A stretch of 64,000 nt of DNA from Desertibaculum subflavum (lineage in GTDB: Bacteria; Pseudomonadota; Alphaproteobacteria; Ferrovibrionales; Ferrovibrionaceae), in contig QOZS01000013.1 of NCBI GenBank assembly GCA_003576705.1, forward strand, positions 53,179 to 117,178, written 5' to 3'. The notes under the pieces are model-generated. The model worked only from the letters and a program-made list of their open reading frames with translations. It was not told where the DNA came from and searched no databases. Numbering within the stretch: position 1 is the first letter of the stretch; each line of letters opens with the position of its first letter. Shown here piece by piece: positions 56,210 through 64,000 of the stretch. The position numbers and the translations under genes are program-made.

Positions 56210-58705
56210 CTACGAGATCCGACCAGCAGTCGCCGGTAGCGGCTGCCGTGGCCTCGTCTTCAACGCCAATCTGACCAGCAACGCCGCCAACCCGGTCGTG
56301 ACGCCCCCTGCAATCGCAATCGACCAGTCGGTCAGATGCAGCGGACGGAGGTGGACCAGGGCCGAAAGCGCCGGCACCTGCACCAGCAAGCCGAGGCTCG
56401 CCAGGCTGCCTGCGACGATGAGTCTGGCCGCTGTTGAGCGCAGGCCACTCAGGACGAGCGTGATGGTCGCACCGGCCACGATCAGTCCGCTCAACGCCAC
56501 CGCACGGGCATGTTCGACATTCTGAATGTCGGTCAGGGCGTAGCCATAGCCGAGGACGACGACAGCCGTCACGGCGGCGCCAACGAAACCCATCAGGGGC
56601 CATGCCCGTCGGGGAAAGAACCGTGGCGGACCATTCCGTTCGACCGGCAACAAGCGGCGCGAGACGGGCAGGTTCTGGAATACCAGCAGTGCCGTCGGGT
56701 GGATGATCAGTTCCAGCCACACGATATGGATCGGCAGATAAAGCAACGGATAGCCCAGCAGCGGGATCAGCGCCGCACTGAGCACGAGCGGAATGTGCAC
56801 CATGAGGAGATAGGCGAAGCTCAGCTGCAGGTTCAAGAACAGCTGTCGGCCTTCGGCGATCGCGCGCACGATGGTACGGAAATTGTCGTCGAGGAGAACG
56901 ATTGCTGCCACTTCGCGCGCGCTGCGCGTGCCTCGCTCGCCCATGGCGATGCCGATATCCGCCGCCTGCAATGCCGGCACGTCGTTCACGCCGTCGCCCG
57001 TGACCGCGACGATTTCGCCCTGCGACTGCAAGGCACGTATCAGTTCGAGCTTCTGCATCGGCGCCGCTCGCGCAATCACGTCGGCCGAGCCCAGCATGGC
57101 TCCATCGGTATCGGCGGCCGTCTCGGCAGCGTTGACGACCACAGGGCTCCCCCCGCCCAGGCCGATTTCGCGCCCGACGGCCTCGGCCGTCATCGGATGG
57201 TCACCGGTCACCATGATGACCCTGATGCCGGCCGCCCGGCAGGTCGCAACCGCCTCGGCCACGCCTTCGCGCACCCGGTCCTCGAATACCAGCAGGCCCG
57301 CGAATGTGTAACCCTTGTCGGGCTCGCCGCCCGGCCACGCTGCCTCGTCGACGGCGCGACGCGCGCAAGCGATGACTTTGTGCCCCGTCATCGCGAAACC
57401 ATTGATCTGCCCGCGCCACCGTTCGGCGTCGGCGACATCGATCGCGCACATTGCGATTACAGTTTCCGGCGCGCCCTTGACGACGGCGCGACAGCTGCCG
57501 TCGTCCATTCGCCAGATGGCGGTTTCCCGGCGCCTGTCTTCCGTGAAGGGAAACACGGAGAGGCGCTCCGCCACCGACACCGGCGCTCCAGCCTGAAGCA
57601 GGGCATCGTCGAGCGGATCACCGCTGTCGCCGCGCGCCGCCAGCGCGGCAAGCTGGATCAACGCATCCGGTGACATTCCTTCGGCGGGAACTTGATGGGC
57701 CAGCGTCAAGCGGCCCTCGGTCAAGGTGCCGGTTTTGTCCGAACAGATGCAGGTAACTCGCCCGATGTTCTCCACCGCGACGGCCCTGCGGACCAGGGCC
57801 TGCCGTCGTGCCAGGCTGTACACGCCAAAGGCCAGGAAGAATGCGAGCACCACCGGAAATTCTTCCGGCAGCGCGGCAATGGCGAGGGTCAGCGCACTGA
57901 CCAGTGCATCGATCCAACCATGGCCTTGATGCAGTCGGATGGCCGCCAGGGCGACGCAGATCACCAGGGCCGTGACCAGCATCACCGCCACCAGCCCGGC
58001 GACAGCAGTCTGCAGGGGCGTACGGGCATGACTGCCCGCCACCGCCGATCGCACGATCTCGCCGTAGAGCGTCTCGCCGCCCGTATACGCTATGCGCAAT
58101 CTGGCTTCGCCGGTCAGCAGGCGTGTGCCGGCAGAGGCCCAGTGTCTGTCCTCGACGGCCGGATGGCTTGTCGACGCCCCGGGCAACGGTGCCTTCCTTG
58201 CGGGATAGGATTCCCCGGTCAGCGCCGATTCATCCACCTGGAGCTCGGCACCCGAAAGAATGATCCCATCGGCTGGAAAGCTGTCACCCGAGCTGATGAT
58301 CGCGAGATCGCCGGGCACCAGATCACGCGCGGGGATGTCGACGATCGTCTCGCCCCGCACTGCGCGCGCGCGTGCGGCAAGCCGGCCAGCGAGACCTTCG
58401 GTCGAAGCCTGCGTGCGCCTGTGCAGATAGCCGTCCATGGCGACGAGCGGAATCAGCGCCGCGAGCAGAATGACCGCTTCCACATACTCGCCGAGCAGAG
58501 AGAACAATCCGCTGACGCCGACCAGAAACCAAAGCATCGGGTCGCGCGCCGTATCGCGCACCAGATCGAGCCAACGATGCGGCGGCGTCTCTATGATGTC
58601 GTTGTTGCCATGGCGGATGCGGCGTGCGATCGCCTCGGCGGCGGTCAGTCCCCGCTCTTCCCGTAGCAGGCCGGACAGGCGGTCATGCGGAACCGGCCGA
58701 AGCAT
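56210..58705 (-). CDS. P-type cation-transporting ATPase (P2 type)
   Basis: An 831-residue P-type ATPase related to Ca2+- and Na+-pumps. Motifs: actuator TGES (163-166), phosphorylated Asp323 in DKTGTLTEG, nucleotide-domain KGAPETV, and hinge TGDGVNDVPAL. TM4 has PEEFPVV in the ion-site position of PEGLP in Ca2+ pumps. Ten TM helices are likely. The N-terminal cytosolic part is short. It is followed by the stress-protein gene and preceded by a Crp/Fnr-type dyad about 80 bp upstream. Such pump + Usp operons are common near low-oxygen genes. Which cation is moved is not certain. Confidence 0.9.
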   Translation of the reverse strand: MLRPVPHDRLSGLLREERGLTAAEAIARRIRHGNNDIIETPPHRWLDLVRDTARDPMLWFLVGVSGLFSLLGEYVEAVILLAALIPLVAMDGYLHRRTQASTEGLAGRLAARARAVRGETIVDIPARDLVPGDLAIISSGDSFPADGIILSGAELQVDESALTGESYPARKAPLPGASTSHPAVEDRHWASAGTRLLTGEARLRIAYTGGETLYGEIVRSAVAGSHARTPLQTAVAGLVAVMLVTALVICVALAAIRLHQGHGWIDALVSALTLAIAALPEEFPVVLAFFLAFGVYSLARRQALVRRAVAVENIGRVTCICSDKTGTLTEGRLTLAHQVPAEGMSPDALIQLAALAARGDSGDPLDDALLQAGAPVSVAERLSVFPFTEDRRRETAIWRMDDGSCRAVVKGAPETVIAMCAIDVADAERWRGQINGFAMTGHKVIACARRAVDEAAWPGGEPDKGYTFAGLLVFEDRVREGVAEAVATCRAAGIRVIMVTGDHPMTAEAVGREIGLGGGSPVVVNAAETAADTDGAMLGSADVIARAAPMQKLELIRALQSQGEIVAVTGDGVNDVPALQAADIGIAMGERGTRSAREVAAIVLLDDNFRTIVRAIAEGRQLFLNLQLSFAYLLMVHIPLVLSAALIPLLGYPLLYLPIHIVWLELIIHPTALLVFQNLPVSRRLLPVERNGPPRFFPRRAWPLMGFVGAAVTAVVVLGYGYALTDIQNVEHARAVALSGLIVAGATITLVLSGLRSTAARLIVAGSLASLGLLVQVPALSALVHLRPLHLTDWSIAIAGGVTTGLAALLVRLALKTRPRQPLPATAGRIS

Positions 58706-58786
58706 TCAATGACCTATGTCGAAGAGGCCTCGTGGAGCGCGAAGCAATTGACCTTTACATGCTGACGAGCGTCGATCGACCGCGAA

Positions 58787-58800
58787 CTGACCCAGGTCAA
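58787..58800. promoter_or_regulatory. Crp/Fnr-type dyad between P-type ATPase and cytochrome b561 genes
   Basis: CTGAC-CCAG-GTCAA matches TTGAY-N4-RTCAA at nine of ten arm positions. It is 82 bp from the ATPase start and 36 bp from the b561 ATG, so position fits activation of the ATPase (class II, -41) better than of the cytochrome. Confidence 0.55.
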
Positions 58801-58835
58801 GGCCAAGGGCCGGCGCTACGGCAACAGTTCGGGAC

Positions 58836-59453
58836 ATGGTCGTCCTGCAACGCCTTCGGCTGTACCACGCTGTTCTTGCAGCTCTCGTCGTCCTTGCCTA
58901 TCTGACCGGCGAGGCCGGCATCGTGCATGCCTGGCTCGGCTATGGCGTCGCCGCGGTCATCGTCTTCCGCCTGATCTGGGCGACGTCAGGCGTGCCTCAG
59001 CTTGGCCTGATGCGCTTCTATCCGCACTTTCAGGGCCTGAAGCTCGACAATGCGATGGCCCACCCCGCCATCAGCCGCGCCCTGATGCTTGCGATCGCCG
59101 TCACCGTCATAACGACAGCCGCCACTGGCATCGCGATGGATCGCGGTCGCGCCCTCGGCATCAATGCGGCGGTGGCCGTTTCCAGTGCCCAAGCGAATGA
59201 CGGCAAGGCAAGCGAACTTCGCAGCCGTGAGCACCGCGATAGCGACCGGCATGGCTTGCTCGGCGAGGTGCATGAAGCCCTGGGCAACATGATCCTGCCG
59301 ATCGTTGCCCTGCACGTTCTCTACCTGCTGCTCTTCAAGCGCCCGCTCGCGCGCTTCATGCTGTTCTTCGACACCCCGGCCCCGCCTTCGCCTTCGGCAG
59401 CGACACCGCTGACCGGCCAACGATCACCGTCCGAAAGGAGCCGGCCATTCTGA
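58836..59453 (+). CDS. Cytochrome b561-like membrane protein
   Basis: A 205-residue four-helix membrane protein of the cytochrome b561/Ni-Fe hydrogenase b-subunit type. Haem-ligand His candidates are His11 (LYHAVL), His31 (VHAWLGY), and two in the last helices (VHEALGN and ALHVLYLLL). Between helices 3 and 4 there is a polar loop of about 40 residues (ANDGKASELRSREHRDSD), longer than usual. The N-terminus lacks the usual W-D-x-P-x-R-x-x-H opening, but a similar RLRLYH remains. It would pass electrons between quinone and a periplasmic partner. It diverges from the P-type ATPase. Confidence 0.8.
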   Translation: MVVLQRLRLYHAVLAALVVLAYLTGEAGIVHAWLGYGVAAVIVFRLIWATSGVPQLGLMRFYPHFQGLKLDNAMAHPAISRALMLAIAVTVITTAATGIAMDRGRALGINAAVAVSSAQANDGKASELRSREHRDSDRHGLLGEVHEALGNMILPIVALHVLYLLLFKRPLARFMLFFDTPAPPSPSAATPLTGQRSPSERSRPF

Positions 59454-59456
59454 GGT

Positions 59457-59485
59457 TTGCGATTGATATTTGCGCTTTATACAAT
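59457..59485 (+). promoter_or_regulatory. Sigma70-like promoter in the tyrS upstream region
   Basis: TTGCGA (59457-59462) and TACAAT (59480-59485), 17 bp apart, in the only clearly AT-rich stretch of this area. It would start an RNA near 59492 that runs through a hairpin and a tandem array before tyrS (ATG 59847), a leader of about 355 nt, or a separate small RNA. Confidence 0.45.
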
Positions 59486-59569
59486 TACAATTCACGCCGC
59501 CCAAAATGCTGCTCTTTTAAATCGTTGAGACAGTGTGAGATCCGGCCGGAATCCAGGTCGGCAAGCCGC

Positions 59570-59612
59570 TTTGCGCGGTCGGGGATCACTAGTCGCGCCC
59601 GAGCCGCGCAAA
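59570..59612 (+). other. Long stem-loop in the tyrS leader region
   Basis: TTTGCGCGGTCGGG (from 59570) pairs with CCCGAGCCGCGCAAA (59598-59612), 14 pairs with one bulge and a loop of about 14 bases. No T-run follows, so a simple terminator is unlikely; it could shape a small RNA or leader. Confidence 0.55.
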
Positions 59613-59629
59613 ATCAGCGACTTAACTGC

Positions 59630-59769
59630 TGCAAGTGCGCCCCGCCATAGGCTCCCATAGGACGCCATAGGCAATCATAGGATTTCACAGGCCCCCATAG
59701 GCAATCATTGGCTCCCATAGGACGCCATTGGCCACCATAGGCGCCCATAGGCATGCAAGTGTCCCCGCC
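59630..59769. repeat. Direct repeat bracketing the 10-bp array
   Basis: TGCAAGTGCGCCCCGCC (59630-59646) and TGCAAGTGTCCCCGCC (59754-59769) differ only by CG versus T at one spot. They lie immediately outside the tandem array, on its left and right edges. They may be remnants of the event that created it, or parts of a larger repeated unit. Confidence 0.7.
59641..59751. repeat. 10-bp-period tandem array of CCATAGG-like heptamers
   Basis: Eleven heptamers begin at 59645, 59655, 59665 and every 10 bp to 59745. Seven are CCATAGG exactly; the others are TCATAGG, TCACAGG, TCATTGG and CCATTGG. The three spacer bases vary more than the core, but a higher-order copy (gctcc/gacgc/gcaat order) repeats once. 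The 393-bp gap between the b561 and tyrS genes holds this array, the stem-loop and the promoter-like element; I see no gene in it. Confidence 0.9.
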
Positions 59770-59846
59770 GGCGGCTTCCGGTGTCGGGCGGAAGGTGGTA
59801 GACGGGCCGCCGCCTCATTCAGCGCTCAGAGAAAACCGGTCACCCG

Positions 59847-61100
59847 ATGTCGGCCCCGAAATCCGCCTTCCTCGCCGCGATGATCGATCGCGGCTTCATG
59901 CACCAGTGCACCGACCTGGAAGGTCTGGATGCCGCGGCCATGAAAGGCGTGGTCACCGGCTATATCGGCTTCGACTGCACGGCGCCGAGCCTGCATGTCG
60001 GCTCCCTCGTGCAGATCATGATCCTGCGCTGGATGCAGCAGACCGGGCACCGGCCGATCGTGCTGATGGGCGGCGGCACCACCAAGGTCGGCGATCCCTC
60101 CGGCAAGGACGAGAGCCGCAGGCTGCTCACCGACGACGACATCGCCGGCAACATGGCCGGCATCAAGCAGGTCTTCGCCAAGTTCCTGAAATTCGGCAAC
60201 GGCCCGACCGACGCGGTCATGGTCAACAATGCCGACTGGCTCGACAAGCTCGCCTATATCCCGTTCCTGCGCGAGGTCGGCCGGCATTTCTCGATCAACC
60301 GCATGCTGTCCTTCGACAGCGTGAAATTGCGGCTGGAGCGCGAGCAGCCGCTGACCTTCCTCGAATTCAACTACATGATCCTGCAGGCCTACGACTTCGT
60401 CGAGCTGGCCAGGCGGCAGGATTGCGTGCTGCAGATGGGCGGCTCCGACCAATGGGGCAATATCGTCAACGGCGTCGAGCTCGGCCGCCGGATCGACGAC
60501 CGCGCGCTCTACGGGCTCACCACGCCGCTGATCACGCTCGCCTCCGGCGCCAAGATGGGCAAGACGGCGCAGGGCGCGGTCTGGCTCAATGCCGACCAGT
60601 GCTCGCCCTACGATTACTGGCAGTTCTGGCGCAACACCGAGGATGCCGATGTCGGCCGTTTCCTGCGCCTGTTCACCGAGCTGCCGCTGGACGAGATCGC
60701 CCGGCTGGAGCGGCTCGACGGCGCCGGGCTGAACGAGGCGAAGAAGGTGCTGGCGACCGAGGCGACCGCCCTCGCCCATGGCCGCGACGCGGCGATGCAG
60801 GCAGCGGAGACGGCGCGCGTCACCTTCGAGCAGGGCGGCACGGCGTCCGACCTGCCCTCGGTCAGCTTGCCGCGGGCGAAGCTGGCCGAAGGCGTGCCGG
60901 CCTTCGAGCTGGTGGTGGCGGCGAAGCTCGCGGCATCCAACGGCGAGGCCCGGCGGCTGATCCGTTCCGGCGGAATCAAGGTTAACGACCAGGCGGTCGG
61001 CGACGAGACGGCGAAATTCGGTCTCGAACACCTCGTCGTCGACGACGCCATCAAGGTTTCGGCAGGAAGAAAGCGCCACACTCTGGTCCGGGCGGGCTAG
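59847..61100 (+). CDS. tyrS: Tyrosyl-tRNA synthetase
   Basis: A 417-residue class I synthetase that charges tRNA-Tyr. The HIGH-type motif is HVGS in [13 protein letters not shown], and the KMSKS-type motif is KMGKT in [13 protein letters not shown]. The tyrosine pocket residues include the Tyr in [11 protein letters not shown] and [14 protein letters not shown]. An S4 RNA-binding domain closes the protein ([15 protein letters not shown]). The ribosome-binding site is weak at the chosen ATG, but the N-terminus matches the family. Its upstream region is unusually complex: promoter, hairpin and the 10-bp array. Confidence 0.95.
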   Translation: MSAPKSAFLAAMIDRGFMHQCTDLEGLDAAAMKGVVTGYIGFDCTAPSLHVGSLVQIMILRWMQQTGHRPIVLMGGGTTKVGDPSGKDESRRLLTDDDIAGNMAGIKQVFAKFLKFGNGPTDAVMVNNADWLDKLAYIPFLREVGRHFSINRMLSFDSVKLRLEREQPLTFLEFNYMILQAYDFVELARRQDCVLQMGGSDQWGNIVNGVELGRRIDDRALYGLTTPLITLASGAKMGKTAQGAVWLNADQCSPYDYWQFWRNTEDADVGRFLRLFTELPLDEIARLERLDGAGLNEAKKVLATEATALAHGRDAAMQAAETARVTFEQGGTASDLPSVSLPRAKLAEGVPAFELVVAAKLAASNGEARRLIRSGGIKVNDQAVGDETAKFGLEHLVVDDAIKVSAGRKRHTLVRAG

Positions 61101-61158
61101 CGGCCGCGGGTTGCGCGGCCGCAACTGTCATGGGAGCATCGAACCCCCAGGGGAGCTC

Positions 61159-61788
61159 ATGTCGGTCACGCGTCGAGATGTTGCCGTAGGTTCTGCGCTG
61201 GCGCTGGTGCTCGGCCCAGGTCGCGCGCGCGCCGCGACCGATCCGCAGGGCGCCGCCGCCTTCGTGCGCCAGCTTGGCGAGCAGGCGCTGGCCGTGCTGC
61301 GCGGCAACGCCGCCAGCCTGGAGCAGCGGGAAGCATCGTTCCGCGGCCTGCTGCGCAACGGGTTCGAGCTCGACTTCATCGGCCGCTTCACGCTCGGCCG
61401 CCATGCCCGCAGCCTGACGCCCGACCAGCAGGCGGATTTCCGCGAGGCGTTCGGCGAGTTCATCCTCAAGACCTATGCGCGCCGGCTGTCCGCCTATTCC
61501 GGCGAGGTGTTCACCGTCACCGGCGCGCAGCCCGCCGGCGAGCACGATGCCCTGGTGTCGAGCCGGATCGACAGGCCGGGCGGCGCGCCGGCGCTGATGG
61601 CCGATTGGCGGGTGCGCAATTTCGGTGGTGCCTACAAGGTGGTCGACGTGGTGGTGCAGGGCGTCAGCATGGCGCTGACCCAACGCCAGGAATTCGCCAG
61701 CGTCATCGGCTCGTCGGGGATCAACGGACTGATCGCCCAGCTCAGGGCGCGGGCCGACAAGGCGCCGGCGGTGCAGGCCCAGCGCTGA
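61159..61788 (+). CDS. mlaC: MlaC-like periplasmic phospholipid-binding protein
   Basis: A 209-residue protein of the MlaC/Ttg2D family, which shuttles phospholipids across the periplasm between the MlaA outer-membrane complex and the MlaFEDB transporter. Signal peptide: SVTRRDVAVGSALALVLGPGRARA, with an RR that makes Tat export possible. The fold-typical FRGLLRNGFELDFIGRFTLGRHARSLTPDQQADF and YKVVDVVVQGVSMALTQRQEF parts are clear. GGGGAGC precedes the ATG at 61159. The MlaFEDB genes are not in this window; mlaA follows two genes downstream. Confidence 0.9.
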   Translation: MSVTRRDVAVGSALALVLGPGRARAATDPQGAAAFVRQLGEQALAVLRGNAASLEQREASFRGLLRNGFELDFIGRFTLGRHARSLTPDQQADFREAFGEFILKTYARRLSAYSGEVFTVTGAQPAGEHDALVSSRIDRPGGAPALMADWRVRNFGGAYKVVDVVVQGVSMALTQRQEFASVIGSSGINGLIAQLRARADKAPAVQAQR

Positions 61789-61817
61789 GGGGAGCTGGGG
61801 AAGTCCAAGGGGGAGAG

Positions 61818-62609
61818 ATGAAAAGAGGCGCGATCGTTTTATTCGGGCTGCTGCTCGCCGCGCCGGCCGCCGCCGGTTTCGATCAGGGCTGGGCCGCGTA
61901 TCAGAAGGGCGAGTTCGCGACGGCGCTGGCCGAGTGGAAGCCGCTCGCCGAAATGGGCGACGCGCGCGCGCAGTTCAATCTCGGCGTGATGTACGACCAG
62001 GGCCGCGGCGTCGCCGAGGACCAGGGCCAGGCCGCCGCCTGGTGGGCTCGCGCCGCCGCCCAGGGCTACGCGCCGGCGATGCACAATCTCGGCCTCGCCC
62101 ATCTCGGCGGGGAGGGCGTGGTGCGCGACGAAGCGACCGCCAAGGGCTGGCTCGAACGCGCCGCCGCCGCCGGCTATGTCCGCTCCACCTATTCGCTCGG
62201 CAAGATGCTGGAAGCCGGCGTCGGCGGCGCTGCCGATCCGGCCGGCGCCTTCCGCCTGGTCAAGCTGGCCGCCGAACAGGGCCTGGACCGGGCGCAGTAC
62301 AATCTCGGCAAGATGTACCGCGACGGCGACGGCACAGCGCCCGATCCCGCCGCCTCGGTGAAGTGGTTCGCCGCCGCCGCGGCGCAAGGCCATGCCCGCG
62401 CCCAGGCGCATCTCGGCCGCCGCCTCGCCCGCGGCGAGGGCGCGCCGAAGGACGCGGTCGAGGCGCTGAAATGGCTGACCCTCGCGGCCGGCCAGGGCAT
62501 CGCCGATGCCGAAGTCGACCGCAAGGCGCTGCGCAGCCGCCTGTCGGCCGCCGACATCGCCGAAGCGGAGCGGCGCGCCCGGGCGTTCAAGCCGGAGCGC
62601 AGCTCTTGA
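61818..62609 (+). CDS. Secreted Sel1-repeat protein
   Basis: A 263-residue protein with a signal peptide (MKRGAIVLFGLLLAAPAAA) and five or six Sel1-type (TPR-like) repeats, seen as ARAQFNLGVMYDQGRGVAED, APAMHNLGLAHLGGEGV, RAQYNLGKMYRDGDG and ARAQAHLGRRLARGEG. Sel1 repeats form curved scaffolds for protein contacts. It lies between mlaC and mlaA, and its stop overlaps the mlaA start, so it is probably a periplasmic partner in lipid transport or its quality control. GGGGGAGAG is the ribosome-binding site. Confidence 0.88.
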   Translation: MKRGAIVLFGLLLAAPAAAGFDQGWAAYQKGEFATALAEWKPLAEMGDARAQFNLGVMYDQGRGVAEDQGQAAAWWARAAAQGYAPAMHNLGLAHLGGEGVVRDEATAKGWLERAAAAGYVRSTYSLGKMLEAGVGGAADPAGAFRLVKLAAEQGLDRAQYNLGKMYRDGDGTAPDPAASVKWFAAAAAQGHARAQAHLGRRLARGEGAPKDAVEALKWLTLAAGQGIADAEVDRKALRSRLSAADIAEAERRARAFKPERSS

Positions 62610-63883
62610 AGTTCGCAGGCGCCGCGGCGGTCGCGGCACTGGTCATCGCGCTGACCGGGGCGGCAGCGGCGCAAACGGCACTCCCGCCGGATCTCGATGC
62701 GCGCCTGCAATCGGCACTCGTCCGGGCGGACCGCAACGACACGACCGGTGCCCAGGCCTATGGCGGGCTCGCCAATCCGCTGGTCGCCGAGCAGGGCGCC
62801 CGCCAGGCCCGCCAGCGCGCCGAGGCCGAGCGGACACGCGCCGTCCTGGCCGCGATCGCCGAGCGGCCCGACCTTGGCCCCGCCATCGTGGAGCGCGCGG
62901 CGGCGCTCGCCCCCGCCTCCGCGGCCAATATCCGCGCCGCCGCCTATGGCGCCTATCCCGGCATGGGCGGCGCCCCGCCGCCGGCCGCCACCCCGCTTCC
63001 CGGCCAATGGTACGCGCCGATCGCCCTCGGCCCGCGCTGGCAGCCGGCGCCGACGGTCACGCGCGTGGCAGCCGCCGCGCCGTCAGGTCCGGCCGTCCCG
63101 GCAAGCTGGTACGACCAGCCCCTGCTCCGCCGCTACGGCGCCGGCGCGCCGCCCGCGCCGACGCTCGCCATGGCGCCGTCGATCGCAACCGACGCGCCGG
63201 CGGTGGAAGAGATCGACGCCGTCTGGGATCCGCTGGAAGGATTGAACCGCGTGTTCCACGGCTTCAACCAGGGCCTCGACTTCATCCTGCTGCGCCCGGT
63301 CGCCTGGACCTACAGTCATCTGCCGGGCGAGATCAAAGGCGTGGTGCGCAATGCGCTGTTCAATCTGCGCGAGCCGCTCAACTTCGCCAACAGCCTGCTG
63401 CAGGGCGAGCTCACCTATGCGGGCCGGGCGCTGGGCCGCTTCGTCACCAATTCGACGATCGGCGTCGCGGGACTTGCCGACGTGGCCGACAACATCTTCG
63501 GCATCCCGCCGTCGCGGGCGGATTTCGGACAGACGCTCTATGTCTGGGGCCTCGGCGCCGGGCCCTATATCGAGGCCCCGCTGCTCGGGCCGACCAATGC
63601 GCGCGACCTCGTCGGCACCGCTGTCGAGCTCGTCGGCGATCCCTTCAACTACGTGATCCTCGACCAGACCGCGCGCTATGTGCGGGCCGGCACGACCATC
63701 GTCTCGGTGCGCGAGGAGCTGCTGGTGCCGCTCGACGAGCTGAAAGCCGGCTCGGTCGACTACTACGTCGCGCTGCGCGAGGCGAGTCAGGCGCGCCGCA
63801 AGGTCGAGCTGACCCGCGGCAAGGCGAAGATGCCGGTCGGCGGCGGCAAGGCGGCCGACGAGCTGTTCGACGAGGCGAAGTAG
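62606..63883 (+). CDS. mlaA: MlaA-like outer-membrane lipid-transport protein with long N-terminal extension
   Basis: A 425-residue protein whose C-terminal half (about residues 205-400) is MlaA/VacJ: DPLEGLNRVFHGFNQGLDFILLRPVAW in outline, then NLREPLNFANSLLQGE, GRFVTNSTIGVAGLADVA and GPYIEAPLLGPTNARD. MlaA removes phospholipids from the outer leaflet. The first 200 residues are an extension of unknown kind, Ala/Pro-rich with Arg/Glu helices. Start TTG at 62606, overlapping the previous stop; signal peptide ends AAAAQ, with no lipobox, so it is not lipidated, unlike E. coli MlaA. Confidence 0.87.
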   Translation: MKFAGAAAVAALVIALTGAAAAQTALPPDLDARLQSALVRADRNDTTGAQAYGGLANPLVAEQGARQARQRAEAERTRAVLAAIAERPDLGPAIVERAAALAPASAANIRAAAYGAYPGMGGAPPPAATPLPGQWYAPIALGPRWQPAPTVTRVAAAAPSGPAVPASWYDQPLLRRYGAGAPPAPTLAMAPSIATDAPAVEEIDAVWDPLEGLNRVFHGFNQGLDFILLRPVAWTYSHLPGEIKGVVRNALFNLREPLNFANSLLQGELTYAGRALGRFVTNSTIGVAGLADVADNIFGIPPSRADFGQTLYVWGLGAGPYIEAPLLGPTNARDLVGTAVELVGDPFNYVILDQTARYVRAGTTIVSVREELLVPLDELKAGSVDYYVALREASQARRKVELTRGKAKMPVGGGKAADELFDEAK

Positions 63884-63900
63884 CCTAGAGCGTGATGCAT

Positions 63901-64000
63901 TTAGCTTTGTGCATAGCCGGCGTTTTTGAAGTAGTTGGCGCATTCGGTTGATGTGCAGCTATCGAGGATGCGGCCGATCGCGTCCGAGATGGCGTCGGCG
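63901..64000 (-). CDS. IS630-family transposase, C-terminal end only (cut by window edge)
   Basis: The last 32 codons of a transposase-like frame run off the window end: ADAIGRILDS near the start and ECANYFKNAGYAQS before the TAA at 63901. This matches the C-terminus of IS630-type DDE transposases. A TA at 63885-63886, just after the mlaA stop, could be the target duplication typical of IS630. The rest of the element is outside the window. Confidence 0.75.
   Translation of the reverse strand, partial: ADAISDAIGRILDSCTSTECANYFKNAGYAQS

Noticed and set aside
58747..58765. TTGAC at 58748 as part of a further Crp/Fnr box
   Set aside because: No GTCAA-like partner lies four bases away; the good dyad is the one at 58787-58800.
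59641..59751. CRISPR array
   Set aside because: The period is 10 bp with 7-bp cores; CRISPR repeats and spacers are each over 20 bp, and no cas genes are present.
59641..59760. Small peptide read from the minus strand of the heptamer array (MGAYGG...RPMG pattern)
   Set aside because: The 10-bp period shifts frame, no ribosome-binding site is visible, and conservation is of the DNA heptamer, not of codons.

Overview
The window is GC-rich, densely coded chromosomal DNA that looks alphaproteobacterial, most likely Rhodospirillales-like. Reasons: the complete ISC-type Fe-S operon led by iscR with two adjacent cysteine desulfurases, MlaA/MlaC lipid-transport genes, several acyl-CoA dehydrogenase/CoA-transferase/MaoC catabolic sets, TRAP transport, and a paired intergenic palindrome of a type common in alphaproteobacteria. 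The taxon is inferred from gene content only. No rRNA, tRNA, CRISPR array or prophage was seen.

Layout. 1-5.4 kb: the end of a TRAP permease, an MFS carrier and a translationally coupled acyl-CoA dehydrogenase / family III CoA-transferase / MaoC operon. 5.4-12.1 kb: single enzymes (MetX-like acyltransferase, GST, HAD, macro domain, M81 peptidase), a sensorless chemoreceptor fragment, and a VOC + SRPBCC pair behind an ArsR-like operator. 12.3-15.1 kb: a second acyl-CoA dehydrogenase / CoA-transferase / MaoC operon with the same gene order. 15.2-21.5 kb: ilvD, a FIST sensor protein, a ferredoxin-NADP reductase, a two-TM K+-channel-like protein and pyroglutamyl peptidase. 21.5-29.1 kb: tenA plus the isc cluster (iscR, nifS-like, iscS, iscU, iscA, hscB, hscA, fdx, iscX), with a good type 1 IscR site upstream of iscR. 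29.3-43.6 kb: hydrolases, anmK, AsmA, LysR, nitronate monooxygenase, a lipoprotein protease, a TauD dioxygenase, a short MetE-like protein, an orphan PAS histidine kinase and an amidohydrolase.

43.6-49.7 kb and 54.4-59.5 kb resemble two parts of one low-oxygen/stress regulon: galT, a trehalose-synthase-like glycosyltransferase, D-lactate dehydrogenase and PEP synthase in one part; a universal stress protein, a P-type cation ATPase and a cytochrome b561-like protein in the other, with a PLP decarboxylase alongside. Three Crp/Fnr-type dyads lie in the two divergent promoter regions. Between the two parts are a luciferase-like oxidoreductase and a coupled pair: a 629-residue protein of unknown function and a PhoD-like phosphoesterase without a signal peptide.

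The most unusual non-coding signal is at 59.46-59.85 kb, upstream of tyrS: a promoter-like AT-rich stretch, a long hairpin, then eleven copies of a CCATAGG-like heptamer at exactly 10-bp spacing (one per helical turn), bracketed by a near-identical 16-17 bp direct repeat. The window ends with mlaC, a Sel1-repeat gene, an mlaA gene with a long N-terminal extension, and the 3' end of an IS630-type transposase.
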